NCBI GenBank assembly: GCA_039980455.1
Contig: JBDXCG010000003.1
Location: 1,364,001-1,428,000, forward strand
Length of the DNA: 64,000 bases
Source: CALINF01 sp039980455
Lineage (GTDB): Bacteria > Pseudomonadota > Gammaproteobacteria > Pseudomonadales > Halieaceae
Direction: 5' to 3'
The notes under the pieces are model-generated. The model saw only the letters and a program-made list of their open reading frames with translations. It was not told the DNA's origin and made no database searches. Positions within the stretch are counted from its first letter, which is position 1. The number at the start of each line of letters is the position of its first letter. Below are positions 32,492-41,229 of this stretch, piece after piece. Position numbers and translations under genes: made by a program.

Positions 32492-34741
32492 ATGAGCAAG
32501 CGTTCCATCCTGTCTAGATTTCACGGCGGCACGATAGGTGCTGGCACTGCGGCAGCCTTTGCCCTGCTGGTTGGGTGCAGTCAAGGTGAGTCACCACAAA
32601 GACCCACCACGAACGCTACAAACGCGGAAAAGTCAGTCGATTCGGCGCCGGAGAGCGCAGCGCCAGCAGCATTTGCCGCCGTCACAACTGATCGCATAAA
32701 GAATGCCAGCGCACAAGAAGAGTGGCTGACCCACGGCGGCACGTATGACGAGCAGCGCCACTCCAAGCTCGCCAGTATCAATACTGATAACGTAAACAAC
32801 TTGGGCGTAGCCTGGACTTACGATCTCAAAACCAATCGCGGCGTAGAATCCACGCCTATCGTGGTCGATGGGGTGATGTACGTCACCTCGGCCTGGTCGC
32901 TGGTGTACGCGCTCGATGCCAAAACCGGCAAGGAACTGTGGACCTACGACCCCGAGGTTGACAAAGCTGTGGGTGTAAAAGCCTGCTGTGATGTAGTCAA
33001 TCGCGGAGTCGCTGTCTACGACGGCAAAGTCTTTGTGGGTATCATCGATGGCCGACTGGAAGCATTGGACGCCAAAACAGGTGAGAAACAATGGAGTGTG
33101 GTCACCGTTGACCAATCCAAGCCTTACACCATTACTGGCGCGCCGCGAGTTGTCGACGGACGAGTAATGATTGGCAACGGCGGCGCCGAGTTAGGCGTGC
33201 GCGGCTACCTTACCGCCTACGACGCCAATTCAGGTGACAAGATATGGCGCTTTTACACTGTACCCAATCCTAACAAGCAACCGGATAACGAAGTTTCAGA
33301 CTCTGCGTTTGTTGACATCGGCAATGTAACCTGGGGTGATGAAGGTCACTGGGTGACTGATGGTGGCGGTGGCACAGTGTGGGATTCTATCGTCTACGAC
33401 GAGGTCAATGACCAGATCATTTTCGGCGTCGGCAATGGCTCGCCCTGGAACCGTAACTTCCGTGACCCTGCAGGCGGTGACAATTTGTTCCTGTCGTCTA
33501 TCGTTGCGGTGGACGCCGCAACAGGCAAGTATCGCTGGCACTTCCAGACAACACCCGGCGACAACTGGGATTACACCGCTACACAATCCATCATTTTGGC
33601 AGACATGCCAGCAGGTGAGAATGGTGAATCTGTGCGCGTGGCAATGCAGGCACCCAAGAACGGTTTTTTCTATGTCATCAATGCCGCCACAGGAAAGTTT
33701 ATCTCTGGAGAGGCGTTCGGGCCTGTGGACTGGGCAACCGGGCTTGATGAGAATGGCCGGCCGATAGAGGCAGAAGGTGCGCGTTATGGCACCAAGTCAA
33801 TTGTCTTGAATCCCGGACCGTTGGGCGCGCACAACTGGCACCCTATGGCGTACAACCCGGACTTGCAGCTCGCATACATTCCAGCGCAGGAAATACCCGC
33901 CTCTTACCAGGAGGACGTCAACTTCTCAAACAACGCGACGGGCTGGAACACCGGCTCAGACTTTTCTGCCGACATTCCGCCTATCGCCACTCAAGACGTT
34001 ATCAAAGCTGTGAGGGCTACACTCAAAGGACGCCTGATTGCGTGGGATCCAAAAACGCAGAGTGCACGCTGGTCGGTAGAGCACAAGAATGCGTGGAATG
34101 GCGGGGTCCTTTCTACAGCTGGAAACTTGGTGTTCCAAGGAAAGCTCAGCGGAGATTTTGCAGCGTACAACGCGGCGACAGGCGAAGCGCTTTGGTCCCA
34201 CAACGTGCGCTCCGGAGCTGCCTCGGGCCCCGGCACCTTTGAGATTGATGGAGAACAGTATGTGACCATCACTACAGGATGGGGTAGCGCCTTTACGCTC
34301 TCAAGCGGCCTTGCCTTTGACGGCATGGCATCCGCCACTGTCGGCAAAGTGGTCACGTTCAAGCTCGGTGGTACCGGCGACATTCCCGTTCCGGATATTC
34401 CCAAGATTGAGCAGACGGCGAAAGCAGATGCCTTTGGCGATGAGCAAACGGTTGCGCGTGGCAGCGTTGCGTACTCAAAGAATTGTTTGGTATGCCATGG
34501 ATTCCTGGCGGTTAGCTCTGGCGTTCTACCGGATCTTCGCTGGTCAGCTATTACGGCCACTCCAGAGTCATGGAGCACCGTGGTCTTAGAGGGCGCACTA
34601 TCAAGCAATGGCATGGTCGCATTCGATAGCATACTCAGCCCTCAAGATGCTGAAGATATTCGTGCTTACGTCCTTAGCCAAGCGCATATTGATATGGCTG
34701 AGCGTGCAGACGCTGAAAAACAGGCTGACACAGGACCGTAA
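32492..34741 (+). CDS. PQQ-dependent quinohemoprotein alcohol dehydrogenase, lipoprotein
   Basis: A 749-residue exported enzyme that oxidises alcohols using pyrroloquinoline quinone and passes electrons to its own heme c. The N-terminus has a lipobox LLVGC, so it is probably anchored to a membrane in the periplasm. The eight-bladed propeller starts at WLTHGGTYDEQRHSKL; adjacent cysteines in VKACCDV form the characteristic disulfide ring; the metal/catalytic block is GDNWDYTATQ, with Thr two residues after the catalytic Asp, as in calcium-dependent rather than lanthanide enzymes. The C-terminal cytochrome domain has one heme motif, CLVCH, near 680. GGAAG lies 6 bases before the ATG. PQQ synthesis genes are not in the window. 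Confidence 0.94.
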   Translation: MSKRSILSRFHGGTIGAGTAAAFALLVGCSQGESPQRPTTNATNAEKSVDSAPESAAPAAFAAVTTDRIKNASAQEEWLTHGGTYDEQRHSKLASINTDNVNNLGVAWTYDLKTNRGVESTPIVVDGVMYVTSAWSLVYALDAKTGKELWTYDPEVDKAVGVKACCDVVNRGVAVYDGKVFVGIIDGRLEALDAKTGEKQWSVVTVDQSKPYTITGAPRVVDGRVMIGNGGAELGVRGYLTAYDANSGDKIWRFYTVPNPNKQPDNEVSDSAFVDIGNVTWGDEGHWVTDGGGGTVWDSIVYDEVNDQIIFGVGNGSPWNRNFRDPAGGDNLFLSSIVAVDAATGKYRWHFQTTPGDNWDYTATQSIILADMPAGENGESVRVAMQAPKNGFFYVINAATGKFISGEAFGPVDWATGLDENGRPIEAEGARYGTKSIVLNPGPLGAHNWHPMAYNPDLQLAYIPAQEIPASYQEDVNFSNNATGWNTGSDFSADIPPIATQDVIKAVRATLKGRLIAWDPKTQSARWSVEHKNAWNGGVLSTAGNLVFQGKLSGDFAAYNAATGEALWSHNVRSGAASGPGTFEIDGEQYVTITTGWGSAFTLSSGLAFDGMASATVGKVVTFKLGGTGDIPVPDIPKIEQTAKADAFGDEQTVARGSVAYSKNCLVCHGFLAVSSGVLPDLRWSAITATPESWSTVVLEGALSSNGMVAFDSILSPQDAEDIRAYVLSQAHIDMAERADAEKQADTGP

Positions 34742-34795
34742 CTCGCCACAGAATTGGCGCTCCGCGTGTTTAGGACAACGCGTTACAAAGGGGCG

Positions 34796-35089
34796 CTAAT
34801 GCGAGATACCTGTATCGGCGGAATACGCTTCTGAGACCTGCTGTGCATACGCAAGGATGTCGTCAGTCAGGTGCACCGCAAACGGGTCGAGTACAAACGG
34901 CTGAAAAGCGGTCATCGAAAGCTGAATAAACAACTCAAGTACCTGTTCTTCCTGCTGCAGCGCGAGCAGATTGTTCGCTATAGAGGCAAAAAACTGGTGG
35001 GCCTGCATATCCTGCACTGCCTCAAGGTACATCAGTAATACATTGAACTTAGGCTCAAGTTCGGCCTTGATAACATCTATCGCCTCCAT
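34796..35089 (-). CDS. hypothetical protein
   Basis: A 97-residue acidic, largely helical protein without a signal peptide or recognisable domain; it reads MEAIDVIKAELEPKFNVLLM at the start and contains QEEQVLELFIQLSMTAFQPF. The start is uncertain: the ATG at 35089 is taken (GAAGG lies directly before it, too close), and a TTG at 35125 would add 12 residues. It converges on the PQQ dehydrogenase gene and is divergent from the nitronate-monooxygenase-like gene. Small helical cytoplasmic protein of unknown function. Confidence 0.55.
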   Translation of the reverse strand: MEAIDVIKAELEPKFNVLLMYLEAVQDMQAHQFFASIANNLLALQQEEQVLELFIQLSMTAFQPFVLDPFAVHLTDDILAYAQQVSEAYSADTGISH

Positions 35090-35253
35090 TGCCTTCAACT
35101 CACTTCCGTCTACACTAAAGTGCAACTCTAACCGGATTGACTGACAACTGGCACACTCACTGTGATAGTCGCGTTGAAGTCCAGAGGTATAGCGACCAAC
35201 GCTCTACACCGGTTAATTTAGCCACACAACCAACCTGCTTACTGGAGCCATCA

Positions 35254-36396
35254 ATGAAATCACCCATCTGCGAGATGCTGGACATCGAATTCCCCCTCCT
35301 CGCCTTCACCCATTGCAGAGATGTTGTTGTAGCGGTTTCCAAGGCTGGCGGTATGGGTGTATTCGGCGCGGTCAATCTGCCGCCCGATCGTCTGCGAGAG
35401 GAATTGGACTGGATCGTGGAACACATCGATGGCAAGCCATTCGGGGTAGACATGATTGTGCCAAGCAATATAGAGGGCAAGAACGAAGCCTTTGATCCCC
35501 AGCAATTATTGGATGCTGTGCCGCAGGAACACAAAACATTTGCTTCCGGGCTTATGGACAAGTTCGATATGGAGGCTGTGGATCTGGAGGAACAACGGGT
35601 CGAGTCAGCGACATTTGCAAAGAATTTACGCGCCGAGGGTGCTGCATCGTCTATGGAGGTAGCCTTCACGTACCCCATTAAACTAATCGTGAATGCGCTG
35701 GGAGTTCCTCCCCAGAATATGCTCGATATGGCCAAAGCGCACAACGTGCTTACCGGTGCGTTAGTCGGCGCAAAGGAGCACGCCGTGAATCAGGTACGCG
35801 CGGGGGTAGACATGCTAATCGTAGCCGGGGGAGAAGCCGGCGGACATTGTGGCGACGTATCCACCATGGTGCTAATTCCTGAAGTGTATGGTGCGGTGCA
35901 AAGCATGGGCGCATCGACCCCCATATTGGCTGCCGGCGGCATAACTACTGGCGCGCAGATGGCAGCAGCTATGTCCATGGGCGCTGACGGCGCCTGGTGC
36001 GGATCCGTGTGGCTCACCACAACCGAGGCTGAGACAAACCCTGTGGTCAAAGAAAAAATGCTACACGCCTCTTCTCGCGATACCGTAAGGTCTCGCTCGC
36101 GAACGGGCAAGCACTCAAGGCAACTGCGTTCACCCTGGACTGACGCTTGGGAACGCGAAGATGCACCTACGCCACTACCCATGCCGCTTCAATCGTTCGT
36201 ATCAGAACCCGCTCTGCGCTATATCGACAAACTGAGTGAGGGTGGACACGAGGGGGCAAAACAATTGGCAACCTACTGGGTTGGACAGGGCGTGGGACTC
36301 ATGAATCAGTCGCTCTCCGCTGGGCAGGTAGTGCAGGAGTTCAAAGAAGGGTATTTGCAAGCCTATGAGCGCCTGCTAACTATCACAGACGCATAG
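35254..36396 (+). CDS. NAD(P)H-dependent flavin oxidoreductase / nitronate monooxygenase family
   Basis: A 380-residue FMN-dependent TIM-barrel enzyme of the 2-nitropropane dioxygenase family. FMN-contacting blocks are SKAGGMGVFGAVNL, VAGGEAGGHCGDVSTMVLIP (with GGEAGGH typical for the class) and LAAGGITTGAQMAAAMSMGA. The ATG at 35254 is chosen because TGGAG lies about 7 bases upstream and the family's N-terminus begins there (CEMLDIEFPLLAF). Family members oxidise nitronates or act as quinone or enoyl reductases; which applies is not evident. It ends three bases before the convergent MddA-like gene. Confidence 0.88.
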   Translation: MKSPICEMLDIEFPLLAFTHCRDVVVAVSKAGGMGVFGAVNLPPDRLREELDWIVEHIDGKPFGVDMIVPSNIEGKNEAFDPQQLLDAVPQEHKTFASGLMDKFDMEAVDLEEQRVESATFAKNLRAEGAASSMEVAFTYPIKLIVNALGVPPQNMLDMAKAHNVLTGALVGAKEHAVNQVRAGVDMLIVAGGEAGGHCGDVSTMVLIPEVYGAVQSMGASTPILAAGGITTGAQMAAAMSMGADGAWCGSVWLTTTEAETNPVVKEKMLHASSRDTVRSRSRTGKHSRQLRSPWTDAWEREDAPTPLPMPLQSFVSEPALRYIDKLSEGGHEGAKQLATYWVGQGVGLMNQSLSAGQVVQEFKEGYLQAYERLLTITDA

Positions 36397-36398
36397 CG

Positions 36399-37145
36399 TT
36401 AACGCTTGCCCTTCAATCCTGGTATTACGCCGGGCACCTTGGATTTGTAGTCGCGATAGGTGTCGCCAAAGAAAGCTACAAGGTCTTTCTCTTCGTAATA
36501 CAGACCTATGGCCACGTAAACCAATATACCGCCGGCCAACACGGCCCGCCCCACTGTCAGGTCTGGTGTGGCCACCATGGCCAGAACAACCCCTGACTGT
36601 ATTGGGTGACGTACCAACCTATAAAATAATGGCGTTTTGAATATCTTGGCACCAGCATCTGGATCGGCATGCTTAAAAGACTGCTGCAATCCAAACAGGT
36701 GAAAGTGGTTGAGCATAAACGTTGCCGAGAAGGTTATTGTCCAGCCAGCAAAAAAGAGCCCTGTCAGCACCGCACGTAGAACCTCGCTATTTGCCTGCCA
36801 GATAACAGTCGTCATCGGCTGCCAAGACTGCACTATCAACAGCATGACAACGCCTGTCATCAGCACATAGGTACTGCGCTCAGCGCTTTCAGGCATAAAC
36901 CTGACTAGCCAGCTCTTAAAGGGGCCGCGGGCCATGACACTATGCTGTAGACCAAACAGCAGCAACAGCGCAAGATTGATGACAAGGGGATAGTCAGACG
37001 GAGGGCCATTAGCCTGATCAATATTCAATGACAATAGCGCCGGCACGCCAAGCAAGCCGAGGTGATTATTGGCAAAAAGAATAAAGACAACGAACACCGT
37101 CATCGCGAACAAATAGCTCAGTAGACCGTAGGCTCTTATTATCAT
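36399..37145 (-). CDS. mddA: methanethiol S-methyltransferase (MddA-like, NnrU/ICMT family)
   Basis: A 248-residue integral membrane methyltransferase with about six helices. It matches my memory of MddA closely: GLQHSVMARGPFKSW near 85, ERSTYVL, WQPMTTVIWQ, then LNHFHLFGLQQSF and LVRHPIQSGVVLA near 195. The C-terminal YYEEKDLVAFFGDTYRDY is the SAM-binding end shared with isoprenylcysteine methyltransferases. MddA makes dimethylsulfide from methanethiol using S-adenosylmethionine, usually when sulfur amino acids are in excess. The assignment rests on by-eye similarity; NnrU-family annotation would be the cautious alternative. It converges on the nitronate-monooxygenase-like gene. Confidence 0.75.
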   Translation of the reverse strand: MIIRAYGLLSYLFAMTVFVVFILFANNHLGLLGVPALLSLNIDQANGPPSDYPLVINLALLLLFGLQHSVMARGPFKSWLVRFMPESAERSTYVLMTGVVMLLIVQSWQPMTTVIWQANSEVLRAVLTGLFFAGWTITFSATFMLNHFHLFGLQQSFKHADPDAGAKIFKTPLFYRLVRHPIQSGVVLAMVATPDLTVGRAVLAGGILVYVAIGLYYEEKDLVAFFGDTYRDYKSKVPGVIPGLKGKR

Positions 37146-37330
37146 GGCTCACTACTCTAACGGACGTATGCCAAATACTGTCCGCCTCTTACTCCACGCT
37201 GTCAAGCCTCTCACGGACAACACGTGGTAGCCGCTGCGCACCTTGTGTGGCACTATCTTCGACCCGGCCGTAGAAATCAGTTTTGGCACGGGGTGGCAGA
37301 CACTTTCTAAAAACCGAACCGGAGCACTCT

Positions 37331-37621
37331 ATGACTATTGGCGTCGTTGCAACACTCACTATCGCAGAAGGCAAGAACGAAGAATTTGAGACCGTCTTTG
37401 CCGAGCTGGTTGCTAAAGTAAACGAGAATGAAGACGGCTGTAACTTCTATCAGCTGCACAAGTCGCGTAAAGATGGGCAAGTGTATGTTGTACTGGAAGA
37501 GTATGCAGACCAAGCCGCATTGGAGCACCATGGGGGTACTGACTACTTTCGTGAACTGGGTGCCAAGATGGGTGGCTGTCTCTCTGCTGCCCCCAGTGTG
37601 GAATATTACGACGGCGTCTGA
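37331..37621 (+). CDS. antibiotic biosynthesis monooxygenase (ABM) domain protein
   Basis: A 96-residue single ABM domain with ferredoxin-like fold: MTIGVVATLTIAEGKNEEFE, ENEDGCNFYQLHKS, then YVVLEEYADQAALEHH and a final YFRELGAKMGG. The Asn/His/Trp positions of the YgiN-type cofactor-free quinol monooxygenases are partly present. GGAGC lies about 6 bases before the ATG at 37331; an ATG-less upstream extension is ignored. It may act on small quinols or be a heme-degradation-like protein. It is followed by a VOC gene on the same strand, 62 bases on. Confidence 0.85.
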   Translation: MTIGVVATLTIAEGKNEEFETVFAELVAKVNENEDGCNFYQLHKSRKDGQVYVVLEEYADQAALEHHGGTDYFRELGAKMGGCLSAAPSVEYYDGV

Positions 37622-37683
37622 ACACCGCTGCAGTTCGCGCGCGCTTCACTAGCCGAAGCGCGTGACTCATTCGGGATTATCGT

Positions 37684-38439
37684 ATGCCAACCACTTCCCT
37701 CCCCAGACTTCGACAGTTGGTGATAGCAAGCGACACACTCAACACCGCCGATCAACTGCGGCAACTCCTTGCGCTAGGCGAACCCTTTGCCGATCCGGGT
37801 GTAGCTGAATTTGGCTTGGACAATGCGGTGTTTGCCATAGGCGACCAGTTCCTGGAAATTGTTGTACCGCACACGCCTACTGCACCTGCGCAACGTTTCC
37901 TGGACAGACAGGGCCCCGGTGGCTACATGGCAATTTTTGAAATCGACGATATACAACACAGCAGGGCCTCATGCGATAGCGCCGGATTTCGTCGCGTTTG
38001 GAATATTGACCTCGAAGATATCGCCGCCAGTCACCTCCACCCAGCCGATGTGGGTGCTGCAATCGTATCTATCGATGAAACCCGACCCACGGGGTCGTGG
38101 CGCTGGGGCGGACCGAACTGGCACAAACAATCGCGACCGGGAGCTCTGACAGGCGCGATTGTAGAAAGCCCCGAGCCAACATCTATAGCCTCTCGCTGGA
38201 GTAGTGTTCTGGGGCAACCCTCTGCTGGGCAATGCATAAACCTGGCGTCATCAACGCTCAAGTTCGCTAAAGGTGCGCAGGACAGGTTGATAGGGTTTGA
38301 GATTGGAATTGCTGCACCCGATTCAGTAGAACGTGTGCTGGCGCGGGCAAAGGCACTAGGCCTGAAATGTGAAGGGGATTCCGTAACACTTGCGGGCGTG
38401 CAATTGCTACTTAAGCCATTGGCTGTAGTTAACGACTAG
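37684..38439 (+). CDS. VOC/glyoxalase-like family protein
   Basis: A 251-residue protein of the large-VOC (Glyoxalase_3-like) type: RLRQLVIASDTLNTADQLRQ opens it, then FGLDNAVFAIGDQFLEIVVP and GGYMAIFEIDDIQHSRASC. The WRWGGPNWHKQS turn around 145 and the C-terminal half, LIGFEIGIAAPDSVERVLAR, complete a two-module VOC fold. Metal ligands cannot be assigned with certainty. Its stop codon lies inside a run of 13-base imperfect tandem repeats. Function unknown; it may form a transcript with the ABM gene before it. Confidence 0.78.
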   Translation: MPTTSLPRLRQLVIASDTLNTADQLRQLLALGEPFADPGVAEFGLDNAVFAIGDQFLEIVVPHTPTAPAQRFLDRQGPGGYMAIFEIDDIQHSRASCDSAGFRRVWNIDLEDIAASHLHPADVGAAIVSIDETRPTGSWRWGGPNWHKQSRPGALTGAIVESPEPTSIASRWSSVLGQPSAGQCINLASSTLKFAKGAQDRLIGFEIGIAAPDSVERVLARAKALGLKCEGDSVTLAGVQLLLKPLAVVND

Positions 38440-38478
38440 AGTTAACAACCAAAGTTAGTGACTAGAATTAGCGACTAA
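38427..38478. repeat. four imperfect 13-bp tandem repeats
   Basis: AGTTAACGACTAG (38427-38439), AGTTAACAACCAA (38440-38452), AGTTAGTGACTAG (38453-38465) and AATTAGCGACTAA (38466-38478) lie head to tail. The array includes the last codons and stop of the VOC gene and runs to just before the terminator of the convergent gene. The copies share A-TTA---AC-A- positions. Possibly slippage-derived; the extra copies have no coding role. Confidence 0.8.
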
Positions 38479-38487
38479 CTGAAAAAA

Positions 38488-38513
38488 CATTGTGCCTCTA
38501 AAGAGGCACAATG
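38488..38513 (-). terminator. intrinsic terminator of the secreted hypothetical gene
   Basis: CATTGTGCCTCT (38488-38499) and AGAGGCACAATG (38502-38513) are perfectly complementary arms. On the minus strand the hairpin is followed by six T residues (complement of 38482-38487). It lies 15 bases past the stop of the gene at 38529-38954 and should end that transcript. Confidence 0.88.
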
Positions 38514-38528
38514 TATGAACGGCCAGGC

Positions 38529-38954
38529 TTACTTAAAAGAAATCTCTCTTAGTAATGTGTCGCTCATGATGGTGCGAATTTCGCCGCGCTTCATGCTCTT
38601 TTTGCGACTAGCTTCCATCGAGCCACTGAGCTCCTTCGTCTTATCTTCCCACCACTCATAAGGCGTATCCATCATATCTCCAGCTGACTTCCACTCAACC
38701 ATGAGCCAAAGATCCGGCTCACCCTTTCTGGCGTTAACGTTGGAGAACATCTTGTAGCTCAACACCTTGCCTTCTTTCATGAGCATGTCCATCTGCTTGC
38801 GCCACAGCCCGTGAAGGTCTTCTACGTACGCCTCAAATTGACCATCGTGAGTATCTACGGATGTTACTGCCCAGTAACTACCTGCTTTGTAATGCTCCTG
38901 TGCCATCGCCATTGCAGGGATTAAACACAGTATTGCTATCATTAGCTGCTTCAT
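38529..38954 (-). CDS. exported hypothetical protein
   Basis: A 141-residue protein with a clear signal peptide (MKQLMIAILCLIPAMAMAQE, cleavage after AMA). The mature part, YKAGSYWAVTSVDTHDGQFE, YVEDLHGLWRKQMDMLMKEG and DLWLMVEWKSAGDMMD, has the alternating pattern of a dimeric alpha-beta barrel (ABM/EthD-like) domain. The C-terminal tail is rich in Lys and Arg (MEASRKKSMKRGEIR). GAGGT lies about 7 bases before the ATG. An intrinsic terminator follows. It is a periplasmic protein of unknown function. Confidence 0.75.
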   Translation of the reverse strand: MKQLMIAILCLIPAMAMAQEHYKAGSYWAVTSVDTHDGQFEAYVEDLHGLWRKQMDMLMKEGKVLSYKMFSNVNARKGEPDLWLMVEWKSAGDMMDTPYEWWEDKTKELSGSMEASRKKSMKRGEIRTIMSDTLLREISFK

Positions 38955-39052
38955 TGTTATTACCTCATTCCTTGATGTTTAAACACGAGTTAACTGACTC
39001 AAAGCGCCAGCCAGTGTCTTCAACGTAGCTCAAGTTGGGCATTACACAAGAT

Positions 39053-39895
39053 TTAGGAACGAAATCGCATCAAGCCTTGCTGCATGGTCGTGGCCACTAA
39101 AACACCTCCACGTGTAAAGAAACTGCCGCGTGCTAACCCCCTACCCCCACTCATGGCCTCAGCATGCACTTCATGCAGTAACCACTCATCAGCCTGAAAG
39201 GGGTTGTGAAACCACAGTGCGTGGTCGAGGCTGGCAGTCTGAATATTGTCATCCCGGAACGTGCGGCCGTGAATAGCCATACAAACGTCGAGTAAAATAC
39301 AGTCAGACATATAGGCCAGCAGCACCTGTTGCTTTGGTAGCCCGCCGGGAACCGGCCCGGTGGCTCTAATCCAACAACGCATCACAGGCGGACGAACCGT
39401 AGGGTTGTCCCAGTCTATCGTTTCTTCCATCCGCATTTCGATATCTTCGCCGGTAGTAATCATGAACGATTCATTGAGATTGCCCGCGGCCAGCGCAAGC
39501 TCACGCTCGCTAACTAACTCCTCCGGATCGGGCATAGCGGGCGCAGTAGTTTGAAACTCATCGCCAAGACCCGGTCGTTGAAACGACAACGTACTAACAA
39601 GGATGGGTTTATCGTCCTGCAGCGCGACGACTCTGCGTGACGAAAAACTCCCGCCATCAAGCGCCTTTTCAACTGTATAAACAATTGGCTTAGCCGGGTC
39701 GCCAGGCCGCAGGAAGTAAGCATGCTGCGAGTGCAAAATTCGGTCCTCGGGAACCGTTTTCTGACCAGCGCTAATCGCTTGGCCCAGCACCTGTCCGCCG
39801 AAAACGCGAAACGCTTCAGGGTGCATATTGTTTGCACGGTAGGTGCCATCGGATGCTGGAGTGGGATCGAGTACGTCTAGTAACTGATTTAGCAT
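39053..39895 (-). CDS. tesB: acyl-CoA thioesterase II
   Basis: A 280-residue double-hotdog thioesterase that hydrolyses acyl-CoA to free fatty acid and CoA. Family blocks: FGGQVLGQAISAGQKTV near 35, SQHAYFLRPGDPAKPIVYTV, GGSFSSRRVVALQ, SFQRP, and in the second hotdog MSDCILLDVCMAIHGRTF and SLDHALWFHNPFQADEWLL with the catalytic Asp of the LDHALWFH block. The ATG at 39895 begins MLNQLLDVLDP as in other TesB proteins, so an upstream TTG is rejected. It stands alone. It may trim acyl-CoA from the lipid pathways encoded nearby. Confidence 0.94.
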   Translation of the reverse strand: MLNQLLDVLDPTPASDGTYRANNMHPEAFRVFGGQVLGQAISAGQKTVPEDRILHSQHAYFLRPGDPAKPIVYTVEKALDGGSFSSRRVVALQDDKPILVSTLSFQRPGLGDEFQTTAPAMPDPEELVSERELALAAGNLNESFMITTGEDIEMRMEETIDWDNPTVRPPVMRCWIRATGPVPGGLPKQQVLLAYMSDCILLDVCMAIHGRTFRDDNIQTASLDHALWFHNPFQADEWLLHEVHAEAMSGGRGLARGSFFTRGGVLVATTMQQGLMRFRS

Positions 39896-40065
39896 AGGGT
39901 CGACTAATCTTTGCAATAAAATGGATGATTAAGTTGAACTGTACAGCACGGCAATATACCACCGATCACAGTAAAGTTTGATGCACATGGCAGGCAAATT
40001 CGTTGCTATATGCTGTTAGGCTACGGGTTTCGCGCTATCCACTCACCCTCAACGGAGCTCAGAGC

Positions 40066-41190
40066 ATGCCCCTGCACCCCTTGCAATCCGATCGCCCTGT
40101 CATCGTGTACATTGATTTCAAGAGTCCTTACGCCTATTTGGCTGTAGAACCTACCAGGGCACTGGAACGAGAGCTGGGAGTCGAGTTCGACTGGCGCCCC
40201 TTTGTGCTGGATATACCGAGCTATCTTGGCAGTGCCAAACTTGATAAGTCAGGCAAGGTCGCCGAGCAAAACAGAAGCGCTGAGCAATGGTCGGGGGTGA
40301 AGTATGCGTATTTTGATTGCAGGCGCTACGCGAGCCTTAGCGGTAAAACAATTCGCGGCACAGTAAAGATCTGGGATACCAATCTTGTGGCAACGGCGAT
40401 GCTCTGGGTACGCCAATATCACCCACAATCTTTGCATGCTTTTATCGACGCCGTGTACGTGCCGTTCTGGAAGCGCGAATTGGACGTTGAAAATGAGCAG
40501 GCAATCGAGAGTATTTTGGATGGCGTGAATGCCGATGGCCCTGGCTTCATTGTGTGGGCACATGCAGAAGGGCTTGCACTGAACGCCACGCTGCAAACGG
40601 ATGCCTTCGACGCTGGCATCTATGGTGTACCCACTTATGTGGTCGCAGGCGAACGGCTGTTTGGGCGCGAGCACCTGCCCCGCGTAGGATGGCATGTCAC
40701 CGGGCAAAAAGGGTCCACGCCCGACATCGCCTATTCGCTACCCTCTTCACTGCCTTCACAGGGGTTAACGCCCGCACACATCTGCGTGGGGGTGGACGAC
40801 TCGCTGGATAGCCTGCTTGCGTTGCCACAGCTCGAAAAACTGTTTGAGCAGTATGGGGTAGTCGCAGACTGGTTCCGCATAACTGCACGCAAGCCCGGCA
40901 GCCCACCTCCTACCGATGATCTTTCTCGCAGCGCAAGCCACAAGCGCCTGCGCACAGGTAACCGGCAAGCAGATCTGGCGCGCTACAGCCCAGAATCCCT
41001 AAGCGCAGGCCAATACCAAAGCGCCATCGACGAGACTCTAAAGCGCATGAATATTGAATTGCAGAGCAATGGACCGGAGCAGCTAGCGCGGCCTGCGCTT
41101 CCGGGTATAGCGGTTATGTTGGATGAAGAACTTTTTATTGGCAGGCAACACCTGCCACTGATAAGCGCGAGACTCGATCCAAACAAATGA
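40066..41190 (+). CDS. DsbA-fold (HCCA isomerase-like) protein with degenerate second domain
   Basis: A 374-residue protein. The first 200 residues match the DSBA/2-hydroxychromene-2-carboxylate isomerase fold: VIVYIDFKSPYAYLAVEPTR, WRPFVLDI, YGVPTYVVAGERLFGREHLP. Ser in KSPYAYL takes the place of the redox Cys, so this is not a disulfide oxidase; glutathione-binding isomerase activity is more likely. The C-terminal half has a second, shortened thioredoxin-like unit, GVDDSLDSLLALPQLEKLFE, ending LPGIAVMLDEELFIGRQHLP, a repeat of the GREHLP block. GGAGC lies about 7 bases before the ATG at 40066. The role is unknown; single-domain relatives degrade naphthalene. Confidence 0.82.
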   Translation: MPLHPLQSDRPVIVYIDFKSPYAYLAVEPTRALERELGVEFDWRPFVLDIPSYLGSAKLDKSGKVAEQNRSAEQWSGVKYAYFDCRRYASLSGKTIRGTVKIWDTNLVATAMLWVRQYHPQSLHAFIDAVYVPFWKRELDVENEQAIESILDGVNADGPGFIVWAHAEGLALNATLQTDAFDAGIYGVPTYVVAGERLFGREHLPRVGWHVTGQKGSTPDIAYSLPSSLPSQGLTPAHICVGVDDSLDSLLALPQLEKLFEQYGVVADWFRITARKPGSPPPTDDLSRSASHKRLRTGNRQADLARYSPESLSAGQYQSAIDETLKRMNIELQSNGPEQLARPALPGIAVMLDEELFIGRQHLPLISARLDPNK

Positions 41191-41229
41191 GATCGTGCCT
41201 CGCCGTGTACGACGCACCCTCACAGGTCT

